A stretch of DNA of 45,216 nucleotides from a bacterium (GTDB lineage: Bacteria; Patescibacteriota; Gracilibacteria; BD1-5; UBA6164). Each line of letters starts with the position of its first letter. Position 1 is the stretch's first letter. Positions 1-8,583 of this stretch are shown in pieces. Position numbers and translations under genes: made by a program. The notes beneath the pieces were generated by a model, which worked only from the letters and a program-made list of their open reading frames with translations, was not told where the DNA came from and made no database searches. The stretch is from positions 1 to 45,216 of the forward strand of contig JAGXIV010000005.1 of the NCBI GenBank assembly GCA_024635485.1. Direction: 5' to 3'.

Positions 1-18
1 GATGTGTATAAGAGACAG
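1..18. other. Nextera transposon mosaic-end adapter remnant (artefact)
   Basis: The first 18 bases match the Tn5 mosaic end used in Nextera/tagmentation libraries, lacking only its first A. This is library-derived sequence left at a contig edge, not genomic DNA, so genomic sequence starts at about 19. Confidence 0.95.
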
Positions 19-49
19 CATCAAGGTTTTGATTTTCTTGTTCTGCCAT
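19..49 (-). CDS. 5' stub of a gene cut by the contig edge
   Basis: An ATG at 49-47 on the minus strand opens a frame reading MAEQENQNLD before it runs into the adapter. It is divergent from the gene at 232, with about 180 bases between them. Ten residues are too few to identify a product, and the frame could be chance. Confidence 0.3.
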
Positions 50-168
50 GTAATATTTTTATAAAAAATAAGTTCGCTCGTTTGTGTATTTACTCTCTTT
101 AATATACCAAAATAATGGCTTTTCGCAAGGAAAAATGGGCTTTTATGAGTAAATACACTTAAAGTTAT

Positions 169-197
169 TTGACATATATATAATAATAAGTTTAATA
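169..197 (+). promoter_or_regulatory. possible sigma-70-type promoter
   Basis: A perfect TTGACA at 169-174 is followed after 16-17 bases by a TTTAATA-like -10 (about 191-197), some 35 bases upstream of the ATG at 232. The region is extremely AT-rich, so the -10 is weakly defined. Confidence 0.35.
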
Positions 198-231
198 TTT
201 AAACTCTATTTATATTATAAAAATCTAAAAT

Positions 232-519
232 ATGAAAAAAGAAATTTTAGCGGGAATGACTGCCTTAGGTTTATCTGCCTGAGCTGCATCAGCAGAAACT
301 CAAATCCACACTCACTTGCTTGGATGAAACGGAACATCAGAATTTGAAAGTAGGTTTGCCGAAGATGCGAGCAAAGCAATGTCAGGAGAAAATGAAAAAA
401 ATAAGGAAGTTTGTGGACCAATACTCGTGTCGAATCTTCCTCTCGAGTTACAAGAGCTCATATGAAAAATCTGGGGAGATATAGAACAGGTTCGTGAATG
501 TACCCAAGAAATAAAATAA
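232..519 (+). CDS. small secreted protein of unknown function
   Basis: It encodes 95 residues when TGA is read as Gly. The first ~22 residues form a signal peptide: MKKEIL, a hydrophobic core ending LSAGAASA, and a likely cut after ASA. The mature part is hydrophilic with two cysteines (CGP and ECTQE contexts) that could form a disulfide. TGA codons fall inside the signal peptide and the mature chain, so the standard code would split it three times. It stops at TAA and is followed by a T-rich stretch. I do not recognise a family. The next gene also encodes a small secreted cysteine-containing protein, so the two may be related in function, but no similarity is clear by eye. Confidence 0.7.
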
Positions 520-579
520 AAAGCATTTTTTTTATTTTTTATAAAGTTGTGGCAAATAATTTAATTATTAAAAAGTTAT

Positions 580-852
580 ATGATCGTGAAAGCAATGATC
601 CTGTGAGCATCTTTAAGCATATTAGCCGAAAGTTCTAACTGAGCAGAATCAAAATGTGAATCTCAACAAATATGAGATGTATTGACTGTAATTTGTGATA
701 CGAAAGAATTAATTGCTCCCTTATGTGAAGTATTACAAACGGATGCTACATTTAAAGGAATATGTTGAATCCAAACGAAAAAGTGATTTCAAGTTGAGAT
801 TGATTCTCCCAATTGAGATGAACAGTTTTTCACTACAAAAACACAGTGATAA
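580..852 (+). CDS. small secreted cysteine-containing protein
   Basis: It encodes 90 residues under code 25. The N-terminus MIVKAMILGASLSILAESSNGAES looks like a short signal peptide, although the cleavage site is not clean. The mature part has four cysteines (CESQQ, ICDTK, LCEV, ICG), an even number consistent with one or two disulfides. It ends with a TGA glycine directly before the TAA stop. It sits 60 bases after the preceding small secreted protein and is followed by a strong hairpin terminator. No family is recognised. Confidence 0.65.
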
Positions 853-864
853 TTTGCCACACCT

Positions 865-896
865 AACTTTCTCTTTACAATAAGAGAAAGTTTTTT
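865..896 (+). terminator. rho-independent terminator
   Basis: A perfect 11-bp stem AACTTTCTCTT/AAGAGAAAGTT with a 6-base loop is followed by TTTT. It closes the small secreted gene pair before the nucleotidyltransferase gene. Confidence 0.85.
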
Positions 897-908
897 AATT
901 AAAAATAT

Positions 909-2090
909 ATGAAAGCAATCATACTCGCTTCTGGGGAAGGATCTCGACTCAGACCTTTAACAAATACAACTCCAAAACCGCTGCTTAAAATCCTAGGAAA
1001 AAGTCTGATTGAGCACAACCTCGAGAATTTATGATGACTCGTAGAGGAATGTATCATCGTTGTTAAATATATGCCAGAGACTTTCAAAGAATCAATCTGA
1101 AAACAATATAAGAATATTTCTATATCTTATCACTTACAAGGAGAAGAAAATGGAACAGCCGCAGCAATAAAAGATATAAAACATGAAAAAAATGAAGATA
1201 TATTAGTTTTATATTGAGATACTATTTATCCGAGAAAAGAACTTGAAAAGGTAATACAATCAAATAACTACGGATGTTTGGTAAAACATGTAGAAAATCC
1301 AGAAATATATGGAATTTTTGAACAAGAAAATGGATTTGCTTTGAGAGTGATAGAGAAACCAGAAAATTTTGTTTGAAATCTCGCTAATATGGCAGCATAT
1401 AAATTCAATAGCAGTATCATTGAGATGTGTAAAAAAGTACAAATATCAACAAGGTGAGAATATGAAATCACTGATGCGCTCAATACCTTCATACAATATA
1501 ATCCATTTCAACTTCACACGATTGAAAGTGACTTACTTGATATTGGATATGCATGGAATCTCCTCGATGCAAATACACTCTTTTTAGGAAATCTCTCTGA
1601 AAGTGAAATACACTGAAGCATTGAAGAAAATGTACATATTGATGGAAATATAATTCTTGAAGCTGGAGCAATCATCAAATCTGGGACATATATAGAATGA
1701 AATTGTTATTTTTGAAAAGATTCAGCTATTGGACCAAATGCATATGTGAGAGGAAATACATCTCTAGGAGATTGATCAAAAATAGGATTTGCAGTCGAAG
1801 TAAAAAATAGTTATATTGGAGAAAATACAAAGATACCACATCTCAGTTATCTCTGAGATAGTATAATTTGAAATAATGTTAATCTTGGAGCTTGATTCAA
1901 AGTAGCAAACCTAAGACATGATAAAAAAAATATAAGAGTTATGATAAAGTGAAAACTCATAGATAGCTGAAAACATAAATTAGGATGTATCATTGGAGAC
2001 AAGGTAAAGACATGAGTCAATACTCTTATATATCCTGGAAGAGTTTTAGAGACTGGAACTGGTACAAATCCTTGAGAAATAATTAAATAA
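909..2090 (+). CDS. bifunctional sugar-1-phosphate nucleotidylyltransferase/acyltransferase (GlmU-like)
   Basis: It encodes 393 residues. Residues 1-~230 form a nucleotidyltransferase domain with the signature [10 protein letters not shown] at 9-18, the TPKPLL motif just after it, and YGDT for the metal/sugar-nucleotide site. From about 240 on there are hexapeptide left-handed beta-helix repeats ([37 protein letters not shown]). The late segment [11 protein letters not shown] followed by [16 protein letters not shown] resembles the GlmU-like two-domain enzymes best known from Archaea (about 400 residues) more than the ~450-residue bacterial GlmU. The likely role is making an NDP-sugar such as UDP-GlcNAc for surface polysaccharide or peptidoglycan. 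Substrate and acyl donor cannot be read from sequence. The next gene starts 10 bases downstream. Confidence 0.85.
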
Positions 2091-2100
2091 CAAATAATCT

Positions 2101-2520
2101 ATGTCACACGAATCTAATCAAGTCTGGAAAGAGTTTGAAGAAAATGATATAAGCCATTCTGTAGCTCACTATCTTATAGCTATAGATGAGCTCCATCAAG
2201 ATCTTGGCTATGCAAGAGCTGTAGATATTTCAAAAGAATTAGAGATATCTGCTGCAAGTTGTTCAAATGGACTGAAATCTCTACTTAAAAAATGACTCAT
2301 TTGAGAGGATAAAAACAGATTTATATCTCTATCAGATGATGGGCATCAAGCGGTTGAAAAAATAAAAAATAATAGAGAGCTCTTCATAAAATTTTTTAAA
2401 GAAGTACTCTGAGCAAATCTAGAAGAATCAGTGATAAATGCTTGTAAAATTGAACATCTCATCTCCCCACATATTTCAAGGAAACTCTCAAAGTATCTTG
2501 AGAATAAAAAAGTTAGCTAA
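2101..2520 (+). CDS. DtxR/MntR-family metal-dependent regulator
   Basis: It encodes 139 residues, the length of MntR-type two-domain members without an SH3 domain. Residues 15-75 form a winged helix: ...SVAHYLIAIDEL, then ARAVDISKELEISAASCSNG as the recognition helix, then KKGLIG and a beta wing. The C-terminal dimerisation half carries NACKIEHLISP, which aligns with the metal-ligand segment (E/C-x-x-EH) of the family. Such proteins repress metal uptake genes when bound to Mn(II) or Fe(II). No transporter lies beside it here. It follows the nucleotidyltransferase gene by 10 bases and probably shares its transcript. The target genes are unknown. Confidence 0.82.
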
Positions 2521-2533
2521 GGCTAACTTTTTT
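2506..2533 (+). terminator. rho-independent terminator overlapping the stop codon
   Basis: AAAAAAGTTAGC/GCTAACTTTTTT forms a stem whose left arm includes the last codons and the TAA of the DtxR-like gene. The T-run follows directly. Confidence 0.85.
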
Positions 2534-2590
2534 ATTGACTTTTTTCATGTATATTTATAATCCTTACACTTTACTTAATTTTTAGATAAT

Positions 2591-2836
2591 ATGTGAGAAA
2601 TTATTAATTTCTATTGAGATATCAGTCAAAAATCTTGATTTAAAAAACAATTAATTCCCTGATATATTCCTCAATGAATAATTTGTATGCAAGATGAAAA
2701 AGTATGGAGGGAAATTTCGTCAGATAGAATACAAATAGAAAAGGATTACGTCTCCAATGAAATAGATAGAATTATAAAAGAGAGAAAAAAATCTAGAAAT
2801 CAGACGGCTCAAATATTCAACTTTCCTCAGAGATAA
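2591..2836 (+). CDS. small protein of unknown function
   Basis: It encodes 81 residues under code 25 and starts ATG TGA (Met-Gly). Five TGA glycines lie in the first 29 codons, so it is invisible to a standard-code gene finder. The first half is mixed and aromatic (NFYGDIS, GYIPQGIICM). The second half is strongly charged and probably helical (VSNEIDRIIKERKKSRN). There is no signal peptide or membrane segment. It lies between two terminators, so it is probably monocistronic or paired with the next gene. No family is recognised. Confidence 0.55.
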
Positions 2837-2928
2837 ACAAAGCTTAAAATAAATAAGTTCTTTCTTACATAAATAATACATTTTTTACTTATTATAAGAG
2901 TGGAAATTTATTTATTAAACATACTATT

Positions 2929-3105
2929 ATGGCTGAAGAAAATGGAAATGGGGGTAATATAGCAATTATAGTTATATTATTACTAATAATAATTTGAGGT
3001 GGATTTTACTTATTTGCTGGAAATAATCCAGGAACAGCAGATACAGGAAACTCAATTAATGTAGAACTTCCAACACCAGATGCTGGATGAGATACTACTA
3101 ATTAG
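2929..3105 (+). CDS. small single-pass membrane protein
   Basis: It encodes 58 residues: a short Gly/Asn-rich N-terminus (MAEENGNGGN), one strong transmembrane helix (residues ~11-29, Ile/Leu-rich with TGA-encoded Gly), then a ~28-residue Thr/Asn/Pro/Gly-rich tail that ends DAGGDTTN. The helix is bordered by GGG. A terminator follows immediately. No function can be assigned. It may be a small surface-exposed anchor or an accessory subunit of an envelope complex. Confidence 0.6.
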
Positions 3106-3110
3106 TACAT

Positions 3111-3140
3111 AAAAAAGAACTCTATTCAGAGTTCTTTTTT
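3111..3140 (+). terminator. rho-independent terminator
   Basis: AAAAAAGAACTCT/AGAGTTCTTTTTT is a perfect stem with an ATTC loop. It is A-rich on one side and T-rich on the other, so it can work in both directions between the + gene ending at 3105 and the minus-strand tRNA at 3152. Confidence 0.85.
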
Positions 3141-3151
3141 TAAAAAATTTA

Positions 3152-3227
3152 TGGAGCCATTAATGGGATTTGAACCCATGACCTCTCCCTTACCATGGGA
3201 ACGCTCTACCAACAGAGCTATAATGGC
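3152..3227 (-). tRNA. tRNA-Thr (anticodon GGU)
   Basis: The minus strand folds as a 76-nt tRNA: acceptor GCCATTA/TAATGGC, D-arm GCTC...GAGC, anticodon stem TTCCC/GGGAG with loop ATGGTAA giving anticodon GGU, T-arm ATGGG-TTCAAAT-CCCAT, discriminator T and an encoded CCA. The GGU anticodon reads ACC/ACU threonine codons. Its 5' end directly follows the U-tract of the hairpin at 3236-3263. Confidence 0.93.
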
Positions 3228-3235
3228 AAAAAATA

Positions 3236-3263
3236 AAGTGTTATCTACTATGAGATAACACTT
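3236..3263 (-). terminator. hairpin terminator between rpmA and tRNA-Thr
   Basis: AAGTGTTATCT/AGATAACACTT forms an 11-bp stem. On the minus strand it is followed by TTTATTTTTT, which runs right up to the tRNA 5' end. It lies 14 bases past the rpmA stop and looks like the end of the ribosomal superoperon. Confidence 0.8.
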
Positions 3264-3277
3264 TTATAATGAGTAGA

Positions 3278-3550
3278 TTATACAACAGAAACATATACAT
3301 CTTTGTATACTCGACCATCATATCGAGTTCTTTTTTTCTCTGTAAATTGAACCATTCCTGCACTCAGTGCAAAAAGAGTAAAATCTTTTCCTTGAGAAAC
3401 ACCATCTGCTGGCCAATATTTATTACCTTTTTGTCTAATTATGATACCTCCAGCTTTTACTGGTTGATTTCCGTATACTTTGACACCAAGTCGTTTCGCG
3501 TTACTATCACGACCGTTGCTGGTTGATCATTGAGCTTTCTTGTGAGCCAT
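3278..3550 (-). CDS. rpmA: ribosomal protein L27
   Basis: It encodes 90 residues with the hallmark N-terminus [20 protein letters not shown] and [18 protein letters not shown], which place the protein near the peptidyl-transferase centre. The Gly of AQGS is encoded by TGA where other L27 proteins have Gly, good direct evidence for recoding. The start begins at Ala-His directly, with no cleavable Firmicutes-type N-terminal extension. It is the last protein gene of the superoperon, 37 bases after rpsG and just before a terminator. Its usual partner rplU (L21) is not next to it. Confidence 0.95.
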
Positions 3551-3587
3551 AGTTCTTTTTTATAAAATTAATATTTTTTTTGTAAGA

Positions 3588-4028
3588 TTATCTATTTGCA
3601 AATCGTGCAAATGCTTTATTTGCTTCTGCCATTTTATAAACATCTTGTTTTTTCTTAAATGCAGAACCTGATTCGTTTGCAGCTTCTATAAGTTCAGCAG
3701 CAAGAAATCGTGAGAATGAAGCACCTTTTTTACTTCGTGCTGAAGCTATAATCCATTTAGCAGCAAGGAAAAGTTGTCTTGTAGGTTTAACTTCTGAAGG
3801 TACTTGGAAAATTGAACCACCAACTCTTTTTGGTCTTACTTCTATTCTTGGCATAATATTTTCTAAAGCCTTAAAGAATATACCTTGAGGATTTTTTTGT
3901 CCTTTTGCTTCAATTTCCGCAAAAGTTTCTTTCATAATCTGTCGAGCGAGAGATTTTTTTCCATCAAGCATAACGTAGTTCGTAAACTTAGCGATCATGT
4001 CTTGATTATTTTTTTCTGGTAATGCCAT
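3588..4028 (-). CDS. rpsG: ribosomal protein S7
   Basis: It encodes 146 residues and is recognised by LDGKKSLARQIMKET and MPRIEVRPKRVGGSIFQVP, the S7 core that binds the 16S 3' domain. The start is taken at ATG 4028 (MALPEKNN). The N-terminus is shorter than in E. coli, lacking the Arg-rich start. An in-frame TTG at 4040 would add four residues. It follows rpsL after a 145-base gap with no recognisable gene. fusA and tuf, which normally follow rpsG, are absent. Confidence 0.93.
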   Translation of the reverse strand: MALPEKNNQDMIAKFTNYVMLDGKKSLARQIMKETFAEIEAKGQKNPQGIFFKALENIMPRIEVRPKRVGGSIFQVPSEVKPTRQLFLAAKWIIASARSKKGASFSRFLAAELIEAANESGSAFKKKQDVYKMAEANKAFARFANR

Positions 4029-4173
4029 ATGTATGTGCAATAATCAAATAATAATGGAAGAAACCCGGTATTTCAGTTATTGCAAACTTACTCCAAGAAT
4101 CAACCGATTCAAACACAAAGCTTGAAATTCTGAACGAAGAAATATTTTCTTCATCCAAGTTTCAAGTTTTATA

Positions 4174-4596
4174 TTATTTTTTTGGTCGTTTTGCACCGTA
4201 AAGACTTCGACCTTGTTTTCTATTTTTTACTCATTCAGAATCAAGTACACCTCTTACGATATGATACTTAACCCCCGGTAGATCTTTTACTCTTCCACCT
4301 CGAATTGCAACTACAGAATGTTCTTGAAGATTATGACCTTCACCTCCAATATAAGCATTTACTTCATATCCGTTAGTAAGTCTTACTTTTGCTACTTTTC
4401 TAAGGGCAGAGTTAGGTTTTTTAGGAGTCATTGTTGTAACTTTAGTACATACTCCTCGTTTCATAGGACATCCTTTTGGAAGTTCTGTCATTTTACCTTT
4501 TTTGATAGAGTTCTTAATCACTTGAAGTGCTGGTGATTTAGACTTTTTTACTTTATCTTTTCTTGGTTTTTTTACAAGTTGGCTAATAGTAGGCAT
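4174..4596 (-). CDS. rpsL: ribosomal protein S12
   Basis: It encodes 140 residues, against 124 in E. coli. It has [13 protein letters not shown], the [17 protein letters not shown] loop at the decoding centre, and [25 protein letters not shown]. The extra length is an insertion at about residues 26-45 between SPALQ and [12 protein letters not shown] glycine (LDSEG) lies near the C-terminus, so a standard-code prediction loses the last 19 residues, including [12 protein letters not shown]. The PNSALRK loop, where streptomycin-resistance changes arise in other bacteria, has the usual Lys. Confidence 0.95.
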
Positions 4597-4624
4597 TTGT
4601 ATAGTAAATTTGAAATAAATAATT

Positions 4625-5017
4625 TTAACGTTTTGACCATGATGGAGATTTTCTTGCCTTTTTCAGACCTGGTTTCTTTCGTTCAACTTTTCTAGCATCA
4701 CGAGTAAGCAGACCAGCAGCCTTTAAGACTTTTCTATTTCCTGAATCTTTTTCAGCAAGAGCTTTAGCAAGACCATGAGCGATAGCTGCAGCTTGTGAGC
4801 TTTCACCAGATCATTCTACCACGACTGTGAAATATGTTGTTCCATCAACTTTACAAAGTTTAAGTGGAGAAAACACTGTATCGAAGAGATCAGTACGAGT
4901 TATATAATCACTGAGTTTTCGTTCATTGATCATTGATTCTCCTTTTCCTTCAAAAAGTCTCACTTGTGCAGAAGCCGTTTTTTTCTTTCCGACTGAATAA
5001 GTATACGTTTGAGTCAT
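4625..5017 (-). CDS. rpsI: ribosomal protein S9
   Basis: It encodes 130 residues, a standard S9 length. It starts [21 protein letters not shown] and ends [11 protein letters not shown], with the basic tail whose terminal Lys-Arg contacts P-site t[24 protein letters not shown] is clearly the S9 C-terminal region. It sits 14 bases after rplM, the conserved rplM-rpsI pair. A TGA glycine (VVVEG) lies in the middle. Confidence 0.95.
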
Positions 5018-5031
5018 AGCTTAAGATAAAA

Positions 5032-5463
5032 TTATAATGATATTGTTTCTGGTTGTTGAGCATTGTATGTATGCTCGCTTCCTGTGAAGAGTTTCAATCT
5101 TGCTGCCATATCACTTCTTAGTTTATTTTTTGGAAGCATTCAACTTACAGCAGCCTCAAGAGGTCGAGTAGGTTTTTTTACCAATAATTTATTAAGAGGA
5201 GTAGATATGAGACCTCAGAGGTATCCAGTATGTCTGTGATACATCTTATCGTTCATTTTGTTTCCTGTAACTAAGAATTTATCAGCATTGATTACTATAA
5301 CGTAATCACCATTATCCATGTGAGGAGCAAAATCAACTTTATTTTTTCCTCGAAGAGTAGTAGCAATTATTGTAGAAAGTCTACCTAATGTTTGACCTTC
5401 TGCATCAATAACGTACCATTTTCTATCTGAAGAAAGAGTTTGTTTTGGTGTAAGTGTTTTCAT
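5032..5463 (-). CDS. rplM: ribosomal protein L13
   Basis: It encodes 143 residues with [20 protein letters not shown], the conserved L13 start, followed by [30 protein letters not shown] and the segment [20 protein letters not shown] near the C-terminus. Two glycines of the latter half are TGA. Paired with rpsI downstream, 14 bases away. It follows rplQ after 36 bases, as in many bacteria where rplM-rpsI follow the alpha operon. Confidence 0.95.
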
Positions 5464-5499
5464 AATTTCTCTAAAGAGTGACTAAAATTAAAAATATTT

Positions 5500-5862
5500 T
5501 TATACAAGTTCAAGTGCAACGATTTTTGCATTATCTCCATCTCTCAGTTTAATTGGAGTGATTCGAGTAAAACCAGAAGTTTTCTTATCTTTGTATTTTG
5601 GAGCAACATGTGTGAACAGCTCTTTTGAAGCATCTTCAGTAAAAAGATATTCCATAACAAGTCTAATTGCATTCATTTGATCTTTTGTATTTACTGCATT
5701 GATAAGTTTATCAATCATTGGAACAATAGATTTTGCTTTTTTCTCAGTAGTCGTAATTCCTTTGTGAAGAAAAAATGATGTTAATAAGTTTCGTTGCATA
5801 GCTTTTCTATGTTGGAAAGTCTTATTGTTAAATTTGAGATGTTTTCTAACTTTATGTCTCAT
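5500..5862 (-). CDS. rplQ: ribosomal protein L17
   Basis: It encodes 120 residues: MRHKVRKHLKFNNKTFQHRKAM, NLLTSFFLHKGITTTEKKAK, and a C-terminal YKDKKTSGFTRITPIKLRDGDNA. It is a full-length L17, one of the few genes here without any TGA. It directly follows rpoA (37 bases), the usual alpha-operon order. Confidence 0.96.
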   Translation of the reverse strand: MRHKVRKHLKFNNKTFQHRKAMQRNLLTSFFLHKGITTTEKKAKSIVPMIDKLINAVNTKDQMNAIRLVMEYLFTEDASKELFTHVAPKYKDKKTSGFTRITPIKLRDGDNAKIVALELV

Positions 5863-5899
5863 AACTCGTTATAATATGGTAAATAATTTTTTTAATTTT

Positions 5900-6880
5900 T
5901 TAATCGTCTCCTAGAAGTTTGAGACCTCTATCATTGAGAGAACTTCTGATTTCTGTCATAGCTTTTTTTCAAAAACCTTTAATAGAAGAAAGCTTCGTCT
6001 CAGTACATTTTGTCAATTGTTCAATAGAAAGAATATTTCCATTAATAAGTGCATTCAAAGTTCTTGGAGAAAGTCCCATTATTTCTATTGGAGTATAACT
6101 CTCTTTTTCAAGTTCTTCTTTTACTTCTTCTTTTTCTCTAGTAAGTAGATCCTTTACATTTCCGATAAATTGTCCTTCAATTTGTAGAGCATCTTCATTA
6201 AGAAGACCGAAGTATGAAGCAAGCATATCACCAGAAAATTTGAATACCTCTCCTGGAGAAAGAACTCCATTTGTAGAAATAGTCATTTCCATAGCATCTA
6301 GGTTTGTAAGATCAGCAACTCTTGTTGTAGTTACATCATATTTTACATTCAAGACTGGAGAAAAATTAGCATCAATGAGAAGTACATTTACATCATCTTC
6401 TCTTTCTTTCAAGTCTTCAACACTCATGTATCCAACATTTTTTTCTACACGGATTTCAATTTCTAATTCTAGTTTATCTTGGTCAATTTCTGTAATATAC
6501 ATATCAGAATTAAGAATCTTAATTCCAGAAGGAAGTGTTATATCTGAAGCAGTAACTTTTCAAGCTTTCTTTTTAGAAAGAGTGAGCCATTCTATTCCAT
6601 TCTCTTTTTTATCAACAACAAGACCTTTTAGGTTTAACATTATATCAAGTACAGAATCTTTTACTCCAGGAAGCGTTGAATACTCATGACTTACTCATTT
6701 TACTTTTATTCCGGTAACTTTTGTACCTGGAATAGAAGAGAGAGCAACTCTTCTAAGAGAATTTGCGAGAGTAATTCCATATCCTCTAGGAAGAGGACTC
6801 ATAGTAAATACAGCTTGATTGTCGTTAGCGTTATTTTGAGTAATTTTTGGAACCCCGATCGTATTATGAAGAATATGCAT
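5900..6880 (-). CDS. rpoA: DNA-directed RNA polymerase subunit alpha
   Basis: It encodes 326 residues. The N-terminal assembly domain has [38 protein letters not shown] and the long [13 protein letters not shown] region. After a Glu-rich linker ([11 protein letters not shown]) the C-terminal helix-hairpin-helix domain (from ~255) has [20 protein letters not shown] and IKGFGKKAMTEI, the DNA- and activator-contact domain. TGA encodes glycines at VKGMSH and KGFGKK. Without recoding, the gene splits into three pieces. It lies between rpsD and rplQ as in most bacteria. Confidence 0.96.
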
Positions 6881-6930
6881 ATATTTTTATATTTGAAAAA
6901 TAAGATAGGATGATCTGTGCAGTGAAATGA

Positions 6931-7554
6931 TTATTTTGAGTAAAACTCAACAATCTTTTGTATATCAATTACTTGGTCAAAGTCTTCTTTTTCTGGAAGT
7001 GCAGTAACAGTGATTTTTAAATTTTTTACATCCACTTCTATCCATTTTGCACTTGAAATTTTTCATTTTCCTTCTTTTGCAAATTCTTCTAATTCTTCAA
7101 GAAGTGATTTGTAGAGTGGTGATTCTTTTAATTTTGTTCTCAATTCAATAACATCTCCTACTTTAAGAGAAATTGAAGGAATTGAAACTTTAACACCATT
7201 TAGGGTAAAATGAGCATGACCAACAAATTGTCGAGATTGCATTCTCGTTCGAGCAAAACCTGATCTATATACAACATTATCAAGTCTTAATTCGAGAAGT
7301 CGAAGCATCTTTTCTCATGTAGTACCAGCAGCTTGAGATTTTTGAGCTTTCGTAAAATATGAGAAAAATTGTTTCTCTGAAAGTCCAAACATTCTTTTAG
7401 CAAGTTGCTTTTTTCTAAGTTGAGTCCCAAATTCAGAAGTTTTTCGAGAACGAAGAACACTTCGTTTTCCTTTTTCTAAATCGTACTTTTCTGTTCCAAA
7501 AAGGTTTACCCCTTCTCTTCTACATAGTTTTTTCTTAGGTCCTGTATAGCGCAT
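6931..7554 (-). CDS. rpsD: ribosomal protein S4
   Basis: It encodes 207 residues. It begins [20 protein letters not shown] and continues with [17 protein letters not shown] and the S4 RNA-binding domain ([41 protein letters not shown]). The zinc-type CXXC cluster of some S4 proteins is absent, leaving a single Cys near the N-terminus. TGA glycines occur at TTGEKM and EGKGKI. It is in the conserved position between rpsK and rpoA. S4 often autoregulates the alpha operon, but I saw no leader structure that would show this here. Confidence 0.95.
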
Positions 7555-7611
7555 TTTCTAATTTTAAAATACAAATAAAATTTTTAGTGTTTGTGATTAT
7601 TAAGAAGGAAA

Positions 7612-8001
7612 TTACATTCTTCTCACTTTTTTCTTTCTACATCCATTATGAGGAACTGGAGTTACATCAAAGATTGCTCTAAGATCAACACCTCCTGAAA
7701 TAAGGCCTCTGATTGCTTGTTCTCTTCCTACCCCTATTCATTTTATGAAAACATCAACTGTTTCAAGTCCATGAAGAGATTTAGCTTTTTGAACTGCCTG
7801 TTCTGAAGTCATTTGAGCTGCATATGGAGTAGATTCTCTTGCACCTCTGAATCCTACTGATCCACCAGTTGCCCAAGATAATACATTTCCTTGTTCATCA
7901 GTAATACTTACAATAGTATTATTAAATGAAGCCATGATATGAGCTTGTCCAACTTGAACAATTTTTTTCGTTTTTTTAGATTTTTTAGTCTGAGTTGCCA
8001 T
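7612..8001 (-). CDS. rpsK: ribosomal protein S11
   Basis: It encodes 129 residues with [42 protein letters not shown], and the C-terminal [18 protein letters not shown] signature. TGA encodes the Gly of [12 protein letters not shown]. It starts 27 bases after the rpsM stop and is in standard order. Confidence 0.96.
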
Positions 8002-8028
8002 AGATCTATGATTGTATATAAATATAAA

Positions 8029-8397
8029 CTATTTTTTCTTTCCTGCAATTGCAACAGATTTCCCTTTTCTTGTTCGAGCATTTGTTTTAGTATTTTGCCC
8101 ACGAACTGGAAGTCTTTTTTGATGTCGAACACCTCGATACGATCTAATTTCTTGAAGTCTTTTAATATTTCAAGAAATAAGTCTTCTTAGGTCTCATTCA
8201 ACAATATGTTCTTTAATAGTGTCTCGAATAAGATCAAGTTCAGCTTCAGAAAGATCATCAATTTTTCGAGTTCTTTCGATTTTAACTTGATCTAGTATCA
8301 CTTGAGCTTTCGCTCGTCCGATACCGTATATATATGTGAGAGCAATCTCTGCATGTTTTCCACTTGGGATGATTACACCGGCAATTCTAGCAGCCAT
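8029..8397 (-). CDS. rpsM: ribosomal protein S13
   Basis: It encodes 122 residues: [23 protein letters not shown] with the helix-two-turn-helix [11 protein letters not shown], then [23 protein letters not shown] and the basic tail [20 protein letters not shown] glycines occur in EGDLRR and ISGNIK. It stops at TAG. It follows rpmJ by 29 bases, matching the usual infA-rpmJ-rpsM-rpsK-rpsD-rpoA-rplQ block. Confidence 0.96.
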
Positions 8398-8426
8398 AGT
8401 TTTCTAATAGATATATAAATAAAATA

Positions 8427-8555
8427 TTACCCTTGTCTTTGTTTATGTTTTGGGTCACTTGAACATATAACTCGTACACATTTTCTTCATTGAAATCTTC
8501 TGAGTACAATTTTACAGTTCTGACAAATTTTTTTCGCTGATGGTCTTACTTTCAT
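8427..8555 (-). CDS. rpmJ: ribosomal protein L36
   Basis: It encodes 42 residues starting MKVRPSAKKICQNCK and ending PKHKQRQG, the L36 signature. Probable zinc ligands are C11, C14, C31 and H37, so it is the zinc-binding type. The spacing is a few residues longer than the common 37-38-residue form because of an insertion near RRFQGRKCVRV. One TGA glycine lies at FQG, so a standard-code search misses the gene. Confidence 0.94.
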
Positions 8556-8583
8556 ACAATATATTATAAATAATTATTTAAGT

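Noticed and set aside
4041-4173. Gap between rpsL and rpsG as a possible small gene or riboswitch
   Set aside because: No convincing ORF or strong structure was seen in it; it looks like an ordinary intergenic stretch.
6240-6689. 149-residue + strand frame inside rpoA
   Set aside because: It is antisense to a strongly conserved RNA polymerase alpha gene and shows no family similarity.
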